Part shown: piece after piece, positions 32,801 through 45,000 of the stretch
Layout of the letters: the number at the start of each line of letters is the position of its first letter
How positions within the stretch are numbered: position 1 is the first letter of the stretch
Source of the DNA: Mesorhabditis belari
Taxonomy: Eukaryota; Nematoda; Chromadorea; Rhabditida; Rhabditidae
Direction: 5' to 3'
Assembly (NCBI GenBank): GCA_958450365.1
Contig: CAUEEP010000760.1
Span: 2,216,962 to 2,280,961 of the forward strand
DNA: 64,000 bases
Made by a program: the position numbers and the translations under genes
Notes under the pieces: generated by a model
Told to the model about the DNA's origin: nothing
Database searches by the model: none
Seen by the model: the letters and a program-made list of their open reading frames with translations, nothing else

Positions 32801-33416
32801 AGAGAGAGAAAAAGAAAGAAAAGAAAGAACTCGGGCTTTGTGTCCTCTCTATAACGATGATCCATCGGTCCTCTTCTCACTGTGTTCACTCCTAATACCC
32901 CACTCCTAGTGCAAACAAAGGAGAATCTTTGCCATAGAGAGGCGAATAGCTATTTTAGGAAGCTGACTGGTCTATGCTAGAAAACCCTTTGAATTGGATG
33001 AACAAGTTAAAGTTACTTTAGCAAAGTTTATAAGCTAGAGCTATAAATCTAGAGCTTTTCACATGATTCACAGCTCTTTAGCAAGCTCTTTAGCAAGCTC
33101 TTTAGCCAACCAATTCAGTCTAAAGTCAATTAACGCGTGAAAGATCCTAGAGATAAGAGAGAATAGTGGAAGGGCAGATTGAACTCAAGTAAATAAGCTT
33201 TTATACTTCAAAAATTGATGAGATAAGATGTAGATCTTGATGTAGATCAACAATTTCAGATTCCTCGAGAAGATCACCGGAATTCAGGCGGCTCGGATGA
33301 GAATCTTCCATCAATGCGAAGAAGGATTCCCGTCTGAGGTCCGACTCTCCAATCAACCGTTTCACTCACTGCATCCAGAAGATGGGGATACTTTTCTTGT
33401 ACAGGTTGGGTATTGA
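28102..33416 (+). CDS. TBCEL: Tubulin-specific chaperone cofactor E-like protein (TBCEL)
   Basis: Exons 28102-28182, 28562-28720, 28799-29041, 29143-29363, 29410-29533, 30874-31017, 31580-31689, 33260-33416 join in phase to 412 residues, close to the usual length of TBCEL. There is no CAP-Gly domain, which separates it from TBCE. The N-terminus (LVQRIHERYFDENEY) is followed by leucine-rich repeats (DLDLAWNDIQDW, LRSLNLSFNPL, VNTLILNGTKL, LQELHLSHNEF, VQTIHLNHCGL, IVYLSENPISRI), the LRR cap (VLNGSNITDSQRESSERFFI) and a ubiquitin-like fold (VRIVCEETDYEGTI, EKITGIQAARMRIFHQ, EDGDTFLVQ). TBCEL proteins promote tubulin heterodimer disassembly and turnover in the cytoplasm. Intron 5 holds a TTAG array; introns 6 and 7 hold mariner-type MITEs. 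The whole frame appears intact. Confidence 0.93.
29540..29935. repeat. (TTAG)n microsatellite in TBCEL intron 5
   Basis: Nearly 400 bp of TTAG, interspersed with GCTAGTTAG and GATTTG units at intervals. It starts three bases after the donor of exon 5, whose GTTAGTTT itself resembles the unit. Confidence 0.98.
31041..31558. mobile_element. MITE M1 copy 2, TBCEL intron 6
   Basis: TTGGGTTGGTGAATTGAAAA and TTTTCAATTCACCAACTCAA ends are flanked by TA. The interior matches 108-642 in reverse orientation and keeps the mariner C-terminal codons near the right end (about 31445-31492). Confidence 0.92.
32040..32556. mobile_element. MITE M2 copy, TBCEL intron 7
   Basis: Ends GGCTTTCCAGAAAGTCTTTTCG and CGAAAAGACTTTCTGGACAG are inverted. 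Interior words (CACTCTCGAATTTGCTTGAA complement, TAGCTAAAGTGTGTC) are shared with 39297-39845 and 59091-59604, so all three belong to one mariner-derived family. Confidence 0.8.
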
Positions 33417-36294
33417 AAGCTTTCTTTGATATAGCAGCCATCTGAGTGAATAGAAAAACTCGCACTTACAGCTAAACTAAAGGATATAGAATAGAAAGAG
33501 ATATAGAATAGATATAGAATAGAAAGAGATCTCTAGGCATTGAAAAAGCTACCCCAATCGCCCCATGATTCTGCCAATTTCTCAATCTCTATCAAAGTTT
33601 ATTTATCTAACCCCCCATTTCATTTCTTTCTTTTCCATCAGTTTTGCGGCTATCTGAAAGAGATCGCATTCAGCCATTCGAATGGAGCTATCCATGCATT
33701 CGAAAGTGTTGTTGACAGAATGCCCGCCTTTTCCTTTTTTTTGAGCTCTTCAATAAAGTTCACTGCCTCACTTGACACATTAGAACTGAAATCTGGGAAA
33801 TATTGATGAATAGATGAAGAAGGGAGCTGATTTGCTGCAAGTTTTGCAAAAAATTGAACAAAAACAAAGAAAAAATGGGTAACAAGCTTGCTTGATATAA
33901 TGAAAAGTGAAAAAAGCTATACTTTTCCTTACTTCGATTTCATTTTATTTCTTGAAATCTTGTTTTCGGCAAAATTTCGTGATCTCATTTCATGCCAAAC
34001 AAAGACGTTTCAGTGGAGGCTGGCATGCAAATCTGGCCGGTTGACCTGTCCACTTCTCTTTCCTTTCTTTCCTTTCTTTCCTTTCTTTCCTTTCTTTCCT
34101 TTCTTTCCTTTCTTTCCTTTCTTTCCTTCTTTTATTTCCTTCCTTTCCTTCCTTTCTTTCCTTCTTTTATTTCCTTCCTTTCCTTCCTTTCTTTCCTTTC
34201 TTTCCTTTTCCTCTTCATTCTCTGCATATCCCTCAAATAGACCTGTCCTTTTCTATTCGATTCTTCTGTTATTCTCGTTTTCCTCTTTTCTATTCCCCTT
34301 GACCACCTGTCAATTAGGCACCAGCACATAGGCTACCCCTAAAAAGGAGAAATGAAGGGGTGATCGACAATAGAGTGAACTCCTCTTGGTTAAATTTGCA
34401 TAATTTCTAAGGTTTCTGTTAAGCTTTTAAGGTTAAGCAAGAGATTTCTAAGTTTTCTAATTCTTTTCTAAGTTTTCTAATTCTAATTTCTAAGATTTCT
34501 AAGTTTTAAGTTTACTTTTAATAAACTAGAGGGGTGATAAGATTAAAAATAAATGAACGATGCCAAACTATGAATAAAAAACAATAAATGAATCGGACGT
34601 CAGCGGTGATATGGATTCAAATCAAACGAGAATCCAAGTCTGAGACAATATATATGTCGTAGCCGCTAACGAATGATTCGTTAGCGGCTGAATTTCGTAA
34701 GCGGCTACGACATATATAAAGTATATATATATATATACAACTGCCCTGTTTCCCATTATGCAATAACCTTATCCAATTTGCTCTTCGGAATTTAATTCTC
34801 CTTTTTTCTCATTTCTTTTCTTATTTTAGATGATCTTGTACTTTTTCTAAGGATTACCATAAAGACAGGCTATCCCCCAATTACTTTATCCTCTTTTTCT
34901 TGCAAAAGTCGAATATGTCCTTGGCTTTCTTTTCTTTCCACCAAACACGTACAATATTGTGAGAAAGTGAACATTTTGAGGGAAAAGAGTAGAAAAAAAA
35001 TGATGAAAATAACCAGAAAATCGATTAAAAACGGAACATTGAGTTTAACAAAATGAAAACAGCAAACCAAGCAAACAAAGCAAACCAAACAAACAAAGCA
35101 AACCAAACAAACAAAGCAAACCAAACAAACAAAGCAAACCAAATTTGCTTTACCAATGTTTATCAAGGTCAGTTAGAACAAGCTCAGCTTTCGTTCTCAC
35201 TTAGAACAAGCTCAGCTTCAGTTCTCACTTAGAACAAGCTCAGCTTTTGTTCTCACTTAGAACAAGCTCAACTTTTGTTCTCACTTAGAACAAGCTCAGC
35301 TTTCGTTCTCACTTAGAACAAGCTCAACTTTTGTTCTCACTTAGAACAAGCTTAGCTTTCGTTCTCACTTAGCAAGACTGGTTACGAGAAGAAGAAATGA
35401 GAATAACAGAAGAATTGAACTAGTCAATAGAACTAGAACTAGAACCAGCAAAAACGCTTTCTAAAGTCAATTTTTTAGAGTAAAATGCTTCCATCAAGAA
35501 AGCGAGCTCAAGCAACGAAATCCGAGTCGAGTGATCACGAGGTTGACCCAAACGCAAGCCATCTACAGCATTAAACCACCGTTTTTACGATGTTTTTAGT
35601 TTCCAGCATGTTTTCATCAAAATATAGTCTTTTTCTGCGAAAATCCTGCAAAATTATGGTCTTTTGCCGCCATTTTCTCTTTCAATTCCTCCTGTGCACT
35701 TTTTTTCTGGTATTTTCTTTGATCTGTGATTTTTTCATTATGATTTTTGCATTTGATTTGTAATTTCAGGCATTTTTTTAAAGCATTAGGGTAGTTTGAA
35801 CCGGTTTTCATGCTTTCAAAAGAAAACATTGATACATTATAGGACTCAAATCAAAAATCCGCCATGTAAATATATGTGTCACTAGTTTTTTATGTCACTT
35901 TTCTCATTCGATTTCGACTTTCAGTAGAAATAAAACATTTGTGACAATTTCTTTGTTGAATTTCGTGTTTTGCAATGTTTTTGGTGGGGTTTAGGGGTAT
36001 TTTTTTACACAAAATGTCAAAGAAAAATTGAAAAGAGATCAGCTGGAGTGGGAAAATAATGGGAATCCAGGAAATTTTGCCAACGAAACGAGACAAATGA
36101 AACCAGCTGACGGGCAAGGAAAATGGCTGGATTTTCGAGAATTTCATGTTTTGGGAACAAAGCAAAAACCAACATTGGGTCAAAATGAGATTTACTTTGA
36201 AAACTTAAGGAAACAGCCTTATGAATAAACAAGTTTTAAAACTCTAAGTAGTAAAAGTTCATAGGAAAAGTAAGCTTTTATATTCCCGTCACTC

Positions 36295-36702
36295 TCTGTC
36301 ACCGTTACGCAGTCGAGAGCGCGCTTGTCTAGAGGCCACACGATTCGGATTTGACCCCTCGTAGTGCCACTTAATTTTGGCTTTTAATTTCTTTATTTTA
36401 AATGGCACAACTATAATATATTCTAAGGTTTTCTAAAGAAATGTTCAAAGATTCTCCGTTCAACCTAATATAGGTATAACCTAATATAGGTATTAGAAAT
36501 CTAAAATCAAGTTAAATTTTTCAAAAGAAACCCCAAGTTTAGCAGTTTTGTCAAGTCATCACTGACATCAGCGCTAAGAGGACCTTCAATTGGCCACTCA
36601 GCAAAGCTAAAGCAAAAAAGCTAGAAGAATCGTCTATACGGCTGAGAAAAGCCCGTATAGACGGACAGACAGACAGACAGACACTGCTCTTTTATATATG
36701 TC
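36295..36702 (+). mobile_element. tRNA-derived SINE, copy with short tail
   Basis: On the plus strand: A-box region CCGTTACGCAGTCGAGAGCG, B-box region CGGATTTGACCCCTCGTAGT, then TTTTAAATGGCACAACTATA, ATTCTAAGGTTTTCTAAAG, GCCCGTATAGACGGACAGAC and the end CACTGCTCTTTTATATATG. The same order is found on the opposite strand at 54313-54890, where the GACGGACA part is some 350 bp long instead of about 25 bp. Confidence 0.8.
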
Positions 36703-37014
36703 ACGTCCGATTTAGAACAGGCGCTCGAATTAGAACATATTTCCGGATCGGCTTAAATAAGTTGTTCCAATTATTATCGATCGCTGCCAAGTGATGGCCA
36801 TGTGGTTCGTCTTCACATATCCAAGGTAACCAAGATAAACCAAATATCAATTAAAAAGTAAAAGCGCTGACTTAGAAAAAGCGTAAAAATAAAGGAAATA
36901 TCCAATAGTACAAATATACAAAAGAAAATCGAATAAGATTTTTGAGATTTAAGAAAATAGAACATTTTATGACGACCGAAATTTCTTTTGCAACCTAGTA
37001 GATAAGAATAGATG

Positions 37015-37260
37015 TAGATGTAGATGCAGGCAACCAGTAGAATAGATGTAGATGCAGGCAACCAGTAGAATAGATGTAGATGCAGGCAACCAGTAGAATA
37101 GATGTAGATGCAGGCAACCAGTAGAATAGATGTAGATGCAGGCAACCAGTAGAATAGATGTAGATGCAGGCAACCAGTAGAATAGATGTAGATGTAGGCA
37201 ACCAGTAGAATAGATGTAGATGTAGGCAACCAGTAGAATAGATGTAGATGTAGATGTAGG
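37015..37260. repeat. 28-bp tandem array, about nine units
   Basis: Unit AGAATAGATGTAGATGCAGG followed by CAACCAGT, with a GCAGG to GTAGG change in the last units. The units adjoin directly with no unique spacers. Confidence 0.97.
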
Positions 37261-37704
37261 CAACCAGCCTTCAGAATTTCCCAATCCTTCATAGATCTTA
37301 AAGATGAAATGGAATAGCCTTTCCGGAAGTCAAAACTGAAAAACTTTCTTTGCAACTATTTCTATTTCTCGAATCTATTTCTATTTCTAGAACCTATTTC
37401 TAGAAATTTCTAGCTATGAGCAAAAGTCTCGTGATGCTAAACTTAGGTTTCAGTGACAAAGAACAGCACCGGAATGAGCCAAAAATAGAGAACCGCTGAG
37501 AGAAATGATTGATTGGGTGGAATGGTCGATCATCGTTCATTTCTTTCATCCCCAATCCCATCTCTACTCTCTCAACGATTCATTGATATTTCATAGTTCG
37601 ACGTCAAGAGATCGACCGGAAGTTTTCCTTTCCGATCCCATCACACTCCCACGATCGGGTATTTAAGATTAGGCTCGAACAATTATCAAACCAATTTTCA
37701 CAAT

Positions 37705-38353
37705 ATGAACCATTCTAGGCAACTTGTTCTCTTCTTTATTGCTGTATTTGTTCTTGTCATTGTCACAGGTTCGTTCACAACTGATCATTATCAAAGTTTA
37801 AGTCAAAGATGTCAAAGATGTCAAAGATATGTCGACTGATTAAGTTTTGTATGCAGGATTTGAATTTTGGGAAATATGGGTTTTGTCTAGACTGTCAAGG
37901 CACCACTTTAACATTTGCAAATACTATAAAAACTTGATGATGATACTTCTGCATCTGCAATCAAGTCTGCAACTAGCACAAGTTGGAAAATAGGCTAGAC
38001 AAACCGATACTCCTCAATACCAGCCTTATTCAAATAATATGTGTAGCTGAAATTATATTATTCTTATATTATTAACTAGAAACATTCGAAAGCATTATTT
38101 TTTGAGCATTTAATATAAGAGTTTCTCCTTTAGAATCTAGCACTTTGGGTGACGAATGGCGAGGTGCGAGACACGCAAAAACAAAGCAAATCGATGATAG
38201 CATCGATGTCTATTTGAAGTCATTGACACCAACTATTTGGGAAAGGGTGAGTGAACATTCCTCTTCTTTAATTCTTCTAGTTAATTCTAGTATCATCTCA
38301 AAGTCTTCTTTCAGATGATCCCCGAGTACCGCACCTTTCGATTCAGACGATGA
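37705..38353 (+). CDS. Small secreted peptide precursor
   Basis: Exons 37705-37768, 38134-38246 and 38315-38353 join in phase into 71 residues. The first exon is almost entirely a signal peptide (VLFFIAVFVLVIVTG). The remainder is short, with no Cys, basic and acidic patches (EWRGARHAKTKQIDD) and the end P-E-Y-R-T-F-R-F-R-R. A hydrophobic leader, small size and arginine-rich C-terminus suit a secreted regulatory peptide or neuropeptide-like precursor. The Gly normally needed for RFamide amidation is missing, so I do not call it an FMRFamide-like gene. A TATTTAAG box about 45 bp before the ATG (37660) may be part of the promoter. Family not recognised. Confidence 0.65.
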
Positions 38354-39082
38354 GCCGATGAACGATGAAACAGCATCAAAATTGATTCTTTTTGGGTATT
38401 CGATCTCATTCTCATTTGTACATTCATTCTATTATTTGTACTTATTTGTACTATTTGTACTTATTTGTACATTTGTACGTTGTATATGAATTGATTAAAC
38501 ATTTTCACTTTCATAATTCAAATTTGAACGGCTTTGCACATTTCAAAACAAAAAAAAACGCCTAAAAATTCGTACACTACAACCTCTTTCTTCTACGTAC
38601 AACCTCTTTCTTCTACAAGATCAATATGTAGTCTGGAGAGTGTTTCTCGAGAATTTTCTCAGGAAAGAATAAAAAGCAATAGAGAAGAAAAAGAAAAGAA
38701 AAAGAAATACTCTCTCTTTTCCTCACTTCACTTGATGGAATATCTAATTTACGCCCGTCTCTTATTTTTTTCAGACTAACGAAGAAAAAGAGGAAAAGCT
38801 TGAGTATTTGGCAGATTAGACGAGTTGAGGGGATAAAATAGCTATAGCTAAAGAGTTTTTAAGCTAAAGAGCTTTCAAAGTGTACAGTTGAAGTTGTAAA
38901 GAGTGATGTTTATTGTTATTGTTTATTGTTAAAATATTCAGCTCAATTTCCAAGCATTACATTGCTTTCCAAATATTTATCACTTTCAAATGCACAAATG
39001 CAAAAACATAAAACTTTTCATGGCGTTCAAGATTGAAATTTACGTTAAAGCTAGGCTGAATTGTAACATTCATAGATGAAAA
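38354..39082. other. Intergenic stretch, no gene seen
   Basis: Contains TTATTTGTAC repeats just past the peptide gene (38415-38475) and A-rich filler. The 81-codon frame at 38534-38779 has no features. The peptide gene and the acyl-CoA synthetase gene converge here, so both 3' ends lie in it. Confidence 0.5.
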
Positions 39083-42000
39083 TCAAGAATTCATTCGTGT
39101 TTTCGTGGTCGGAAGGGCCGATTGCCGTCTCGGCGTCGGTGGATGATGACTGGTTCGACTGCCGGGGCGAGAGCTGGTCTTGCTGAGGCTTGATTTATTA
39201 TTATTGAGTTGCTTGATAGCTTGATGAATTGAGGTTAAAATATCCAACTCATCTACCTAATTTAACACATAAACTTCTATAATATTTCTTTTTATTAAGC
39301 TGTCCAGAAACTCTTTTCGTTCCTTTTCATACTTTCGTTTAAAAATAACAAATTCACCAATTAATCTATGGTTTCACCCTAAATAGTGTTTAGAAAGTGT
39401 TTATTGTTCAATTTCCCATCTTTTTAAGTCAATTTGGGTTCACTTTCAAGCGAATTCGAGAGTGAAAAAGTATTTTTTCGAGAAATTCGAGTGTTTTTCG
39501 TAAAAATCTATCAAAACCTCTACGAAGAAATTGGCTGAATCAGTTTCTCTGAAACTTTGGCTATTTGTCTAACCTTTTGTGCTCTAAATTTTATCTATTG
39601 ACATAAAGATAGGTTTCCTTAGCTAATGTGTGTCTTTTCTAAAGCTAAAGTGTCCGGAACCGTCGCTCTTTTTGACTACCCGACTTTACGCTCTCAAAAG
39701 AATCCAGAAATAAGACATTTTAAACCCGTTTTAATGGTATTTTGCAGAAAAATAATTGACATTTCTAATGAAATAAACCGTAGTTTAATTGGTGCATTTG
39801 TTGGTTTTAAAAGTAGGAAAAAACGAAAAGATATTCTGGACATCATCAAGTTTTGATAGTAGCTGTATATGTTAAAATGGTTCCTTGACAGCCTAGACAA
39901 AACCGATATTTACCAAAATTCAAATTCTGCATACAAAACTTAATCAGTAGACAGATCTTTGACTTAAACTTTGATAATGTTCAGCTATTCAATCGAATCC
40001 ATATCTGTTTTATTGGTTCTGGAATGATCACATTTTCCTTTCGGTAAATAGTTCATCAAAACTGCGCATTGATAAGGGAAAAGACTTTGACAGAAATGAT
40101 TGATAGATAGACAGATTTTGCAAAACTCTGGTTTGCAAAGAATTTTCAATGAAAATGAGAAGGGTAATGGGTGAGATTGGAAGTTTGGTGATGAAAATTG
40201 TGAGCCACTTTTCTGTGCTTTTGATATAAGGATCGGTTTTTGTTTTCTTGAAATCTATTTCCTTAACTTTTCAACCTAATCACATCCGTTTGCTCATTTA
40301 CCTTGCTTGAGATCTGGCTGGTGAAATTGAGCCTCTCGGCGCGGAAATCGGACGAGGTGGTGGCTGTTTAGCTGCCGACGAAGCAGTAGATCTAGAATTT
40401 CTGCACTTCATCGTCAAAGTTTTTTTTCTAAATGCTAATCAAGTTCCTTATTGATTGATCCACCTGGCAATGCTTGGTAGTTTAATCTTGTCAATCAAAA
40501 GATCCGCTTTTGAACTCGATCGTTCACGATCCCAGAATTGACGCAAGTTTCGGCGGAGGACCTAATGAATAATAGAAGTAAGTTTATTTTGTAAAGTGCA
40601 CATTTTAATTCATCTTCCATTAGTTTTAAGTTCAAACCTTTCCACAAACGTTTCTCGGTATCTCGGAGACGAAAAATACTCCTCCACGAAGCTCTTTGAA
40701 TTGAGCGATTTTACCAGAAGCTAAAAATTGAACAATTTAGCTGAATATCCTTAGATAGTTAATCAAGCATTCAATCAATCAGTAACTAATCAATCATTAC
40801 TATTCTATTACCCAAAAAGCTTACCAGCGGCAAACTGTCGGACTTCGGAGGAAGACAGTGTTGAAAAGCTCGGGTTTCGAACAACAAAAGCAGCCGGTAC
40901 CTGAATTTGATTTGTTAGAAGTTTTATTATAAAGCTTTGAGTTTACATTGCTAGAGTTACAGGTCTAGAACAGGTCTAGAGCTTCAAAATCTAGAATTAG
41001 ATAGGAACTAGATAGGAACTATAAAGTACTAAATAGGTACTAAATAGGAACTATAAAGGAACGATAAAGAAACTATTAAGGAACTATAAAGTAGCTTTAA
41101 AGGAACTAAATAGGAACTATAAAGGAACTATAAAGGAACTATAAAGGAACCATAAAAGAACTATAAAGGATTTCATTGACAAAACACGAACTTCTCCAGT
41201 GACATGATCCTGTCGTCCAACCACAGCACAATCATCGATTCCCGGATGACTTCGGAGAATAACCTCGACTTCGGATGGACAGACCTATTGAATTATCTTT
41301 TGGTTTCAAAATTTATCTTTTCAAAGTTTATCTTTATGCTTCAAAAAGTTCAAATACCCACCAGTGTCCCTTTACATTTGATAATATCTTTTATTCGATC
41401 AACCACATAGATCAATCCATTTTCATCGTAGTAAGCAGCATCTCCTAAATTTTTATCAGCAAAATTTATTGCTTGATTTACCTGTTCTCACAAATCCGTC
41501 AGCTTCCACAATCTCGTTGGTGGCTTTTGGATTCTTGAAATATTTTGGTGAAACTTGAGGTCCAGCAGCGTAGAGATGACCCAATTGTCGAGGTGCACAA
41601 AGCATTTGAGTCTCCCAGTTTACTACCTGAAATAATAAAATGTACACTAAAACAATAAAATAAAACAATAAAGTATTATACGAAAGTTAGTAACTAACTC
41701 CCTTATCTAACACCTTTAGATCCCAACTCTTTTCTAAAATGATTTAAATTCAACGACGCCGTATAAATTCAACGTAATCAATTCCTTTTAACTAAAACGC
41801 AAATCTAAATAATCTGCCACGGCGCGATCTTCTTGTTATTTCGTCTTGGGTTTCATGGGTTTCCTCTTTTGCCATCCACGAAACCCAAGACGAAATAACA
41901 AGAAGATCGCGCCGTGGCAGATTATTTAGCTTTGCGTTTTAGTTAAAAGGAAATGATTACGTTGGATTTATACGGCATGTGTAAATGAATTCAAAAAAAA

Positions 42001-45000
42001 TCTAGTGGAAGGAGCCGAAAAGAAAACGAAATAAACCGTATTAGAATTTTAAACAACAAACTATAGACAAACAATAAAAGGAGGAAACGTACGAGGGGAG
42101 AGAGTACTTTAAAAACACGCTACAAAAACATAATAGATTTTACGATTTTACGAAAACTTAAAGAAAAGATAACATAAAATCCGGACAAAGTTTCCGATTC
42201 CATTGTGGAATGAAGGAAAATGGAAAGGATGGCAAAAGAGGAATTTTGTGCGGGGTACGGTAGCGCATTCATGCTTTAGAAAGCGCGCCGCGCCCCTTTC
42301 ACGCCAACCCTTAAAACCGTACGTCAATAGGAATCTAACTAGAAATCTAAGTGTTAATTGATTGTTAAAGAATTGCTAAATTCCTGCCTTTAAGAGCATT
42401 CCAGGTAGCGGTGCTCCAACGCTTTCCGGTTTATCTGTTCCAGCAAAAGGCAAAGTGCAAAGCCCACCCAGCTCCGACATTCCGTAGGCTAAAACTTTTG
42501 CTTACTTTGGTTTACAAAAAGTTTAGATAAGTAGTGATTGATAATTTGATTGATAAGTAGATAGGAATTGATAAGTACTGATCGATAAGTACTGATTGAT
42601 AAGTACTGATTGATAAGTACTGATTGATAAGTACTGATTGATAGTACTGATTGATAAGTACTGATTGATAAGTACCTATTGATAAGCTAGCAATAAGCCA
42701 GTCAAACCTTGTCTAACATCACCGATCCTGAATCTTGATCGGCACAGTTTGAGCAGTGAAACATCCACCGGAGATCCGCTAACAATCAATGAGCGCAAAA
42801 ATGGAAAATGGATTGTTTCAAGCGTTGTATCGTTTGCTAAGTTGTGAATCATTGGAGTAGAAATGTGAGAGACATTGATCTAAAATGCATACAATTACTA
42901 GCAATATGAGATATGCATACAATTTCTAACAAGATTGAATAATAAGAACTATTGTTTTAGAGATTCTAGATTGAACAATAAGAACAATATTTACTATTTT
43001 TAACAATAACAATAGTAAATAGTGTAAATCTACTCATCTAAATGCAAATCTAATCTATCTAATCTTAGAACTTACTTTATGATAAACAAAAGCATCAGCG
43101 ACTGATTTCGTACTCCATTTGTGCAAGGTACAAATAGTAGCTCCTTGTACCAAAGCATAGAAGGCTGAGAGAAGGCCCCATAAATGAGACAAGGAAAGAG
43201 GCAATAGAAATCGTTCCTGAGCTTTTGGTTTTATAATTTGGCTTTTATAAATGACTGATTAGACTTCAAACAAGTGTCTTCAAATACTGAATTTTGTGTC
43301 TCAAGTTTTAAACAAGCAATTTCATATGTTTACAGGGTGCACCATAATTATCCGGGCTCACTTCCAAGAGTCTAGCTCAGCCAAAATCAAGCCAATCTCT
43401 CTGTTTTTTTCAGAGGTAAATCTTGACTAGTTCTCCTCCAGCGGTGCTCAATATTTAGTCTATCGGAATAAACACAAGTTTTTTATAAGCTCTGAAAGTT
43501 GAGAGTTGAGTTGAGAGTTTTATAAACTCTGAAAGTTTCTCAACTCTGAAAGTTGAGAATTACGCTTAATTACCGCTTAATTACTCACTTTCAAGAGGCA
43601 ATGGTTTTTGGGGTTTTTAGAAAAGTTCTGACCTCTAGTTTTGTCACTAGTTTTGACCAGATTAAATGAAACTTTTACTAGTTTTGAAAAAATAAGTTAA
43701 ACCCTAAAAATTGGCAACTAGCTGCTTGTAAAAGAATGGTAATTTCATTTGATATTTCTGTTTTTCTGAGCAGCTTTGTTGTTTGTTTCCAGATTCCAGA
43801 ATCCAGCGGTTTCTATCCTCTTTTCTTATGTTTCTTCAAAATTGAACGACTTATTTTATATGGCAAGCTTTTCATTGACATTTTCCTTGAAAGAAAATCC
43901 AAATTCAGAATGATTTGCGGCAAGAATGCTGGTTTAAATACGAAAAACCATTGCCAGTGCCAGCGGAAGCGTGACTCTCAACTTTCAGAGTCTAGGTAAC
44001 TCTCAACTTTCAGAGTCTAGGTAACTCTCAACTTTCAGAGTCTAGGTAACTCTCAACTTTCAAAGCCTCAACTTCTGTTTAAGTTTTGTCTAGTGTTTAC
44101 TTGCTTGTTCAAACTTTGAGACACAAAATTCAGTATTTGAAGCACTTGTTTGAAGTCTAATCAATTGAATCAAATCAATCAATTACTTTGCATTGAACAG
44201 GCCCATAGATTGAGGCACCCATTTGTTGAATGTTGATGATCAGAGATCGATGAGTCACTTCTACAGGCTGAAATGGAAAATGTTAACGTGAAATAGTTAT
44301 TGATTGCTTAATTCATTAAACTTTCTCAAGTTTCCACTCACTTTTGGAGCATTTGTTGTTCCAGAAGTGAAAAATATGATGTAAGGACTGCTTGTATTGG
44401 GTGCTTGAAGGGTGGAGTCGTGGATTGTTGGAGTTGTGTAGGGAACGTCTGAGTGATCGGAATCCTGTAAGACTCAAATAGTCTTTCGTTTTCAAATATT
44501 TCAGTTCATAGATCAGTCTCTATATCAGTCTTTATATCAGTCTTTATATCAGTCTTTATATCAGTCTTTATATCAGTCTTTATATCCGTCTTTATATCAG
44601 TCTTTATATCAGTCTTTATATCAGTTTTTAAACCAATCTACTAGCATTCATACAGTTTGTGGCTGTTTCTCGGTGTTGTCAGAAACCGGCGACAAGAGCT
44701 CTCCATTTGTCATTGAAATAGACTCATTCATTGTTGGAGATGAGGAGAGATCCACTTTACTGAAAGAGAGATCCATTTTACAAGAGTTAAGACGTAGAAT
44801 CTTGTAAGAATCTTGTAAAGCCAGATATAAAAGTTCAGATTTTAAAGGCAAAGCTGAAAAAAACGTACATTAGCTTTTGACTAGAGGAGTTACGGAGGAG
44901 TGGCGGAGGTCTGAAAATGGCTCAATACTAGCTTTCAGCTCATGTATTAGCTCATGTATTAGCTTGCAATTAGTGCAATGATTAGATTTAAGATTAGAAT

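Larger units (their letters stand above)
33417..37704. other. Intergenic region of simple and tandem repeats
   Basis: Contents: (CTTTC)n at 34055-34210; the palindrome at 34645-34712 around CTAACGAATGATTCGTTAG with TATATATGTCGTAGCCGC ends; CAAACCAAACAAACAAAG repeats at 35050-35145; a 28-bp array (TTAGAACAAGCTCAGCTTTC...) at 35165-35370, about seven copies; a SINE at 36295-36702; and a second 28-bp array at 37015-37260. Open frames at 35484-35576 and 36028-36228 have no partners or motifs and are not called. Confidence 0.6.

Noticed and set aside
33888..34331. 147-codon Phe/Pro/Leu-rich frame
   Set aside because: It is a translation of the (CTTTC)n microsatellite at 34055-34210.
35165..35370. 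28-bp repeats resembling a CRISPR array (also 37015-37260)
   Set aside because: Units are contiguous with no unique spacers, and the genome is eukaryotic; they are minisatellites.
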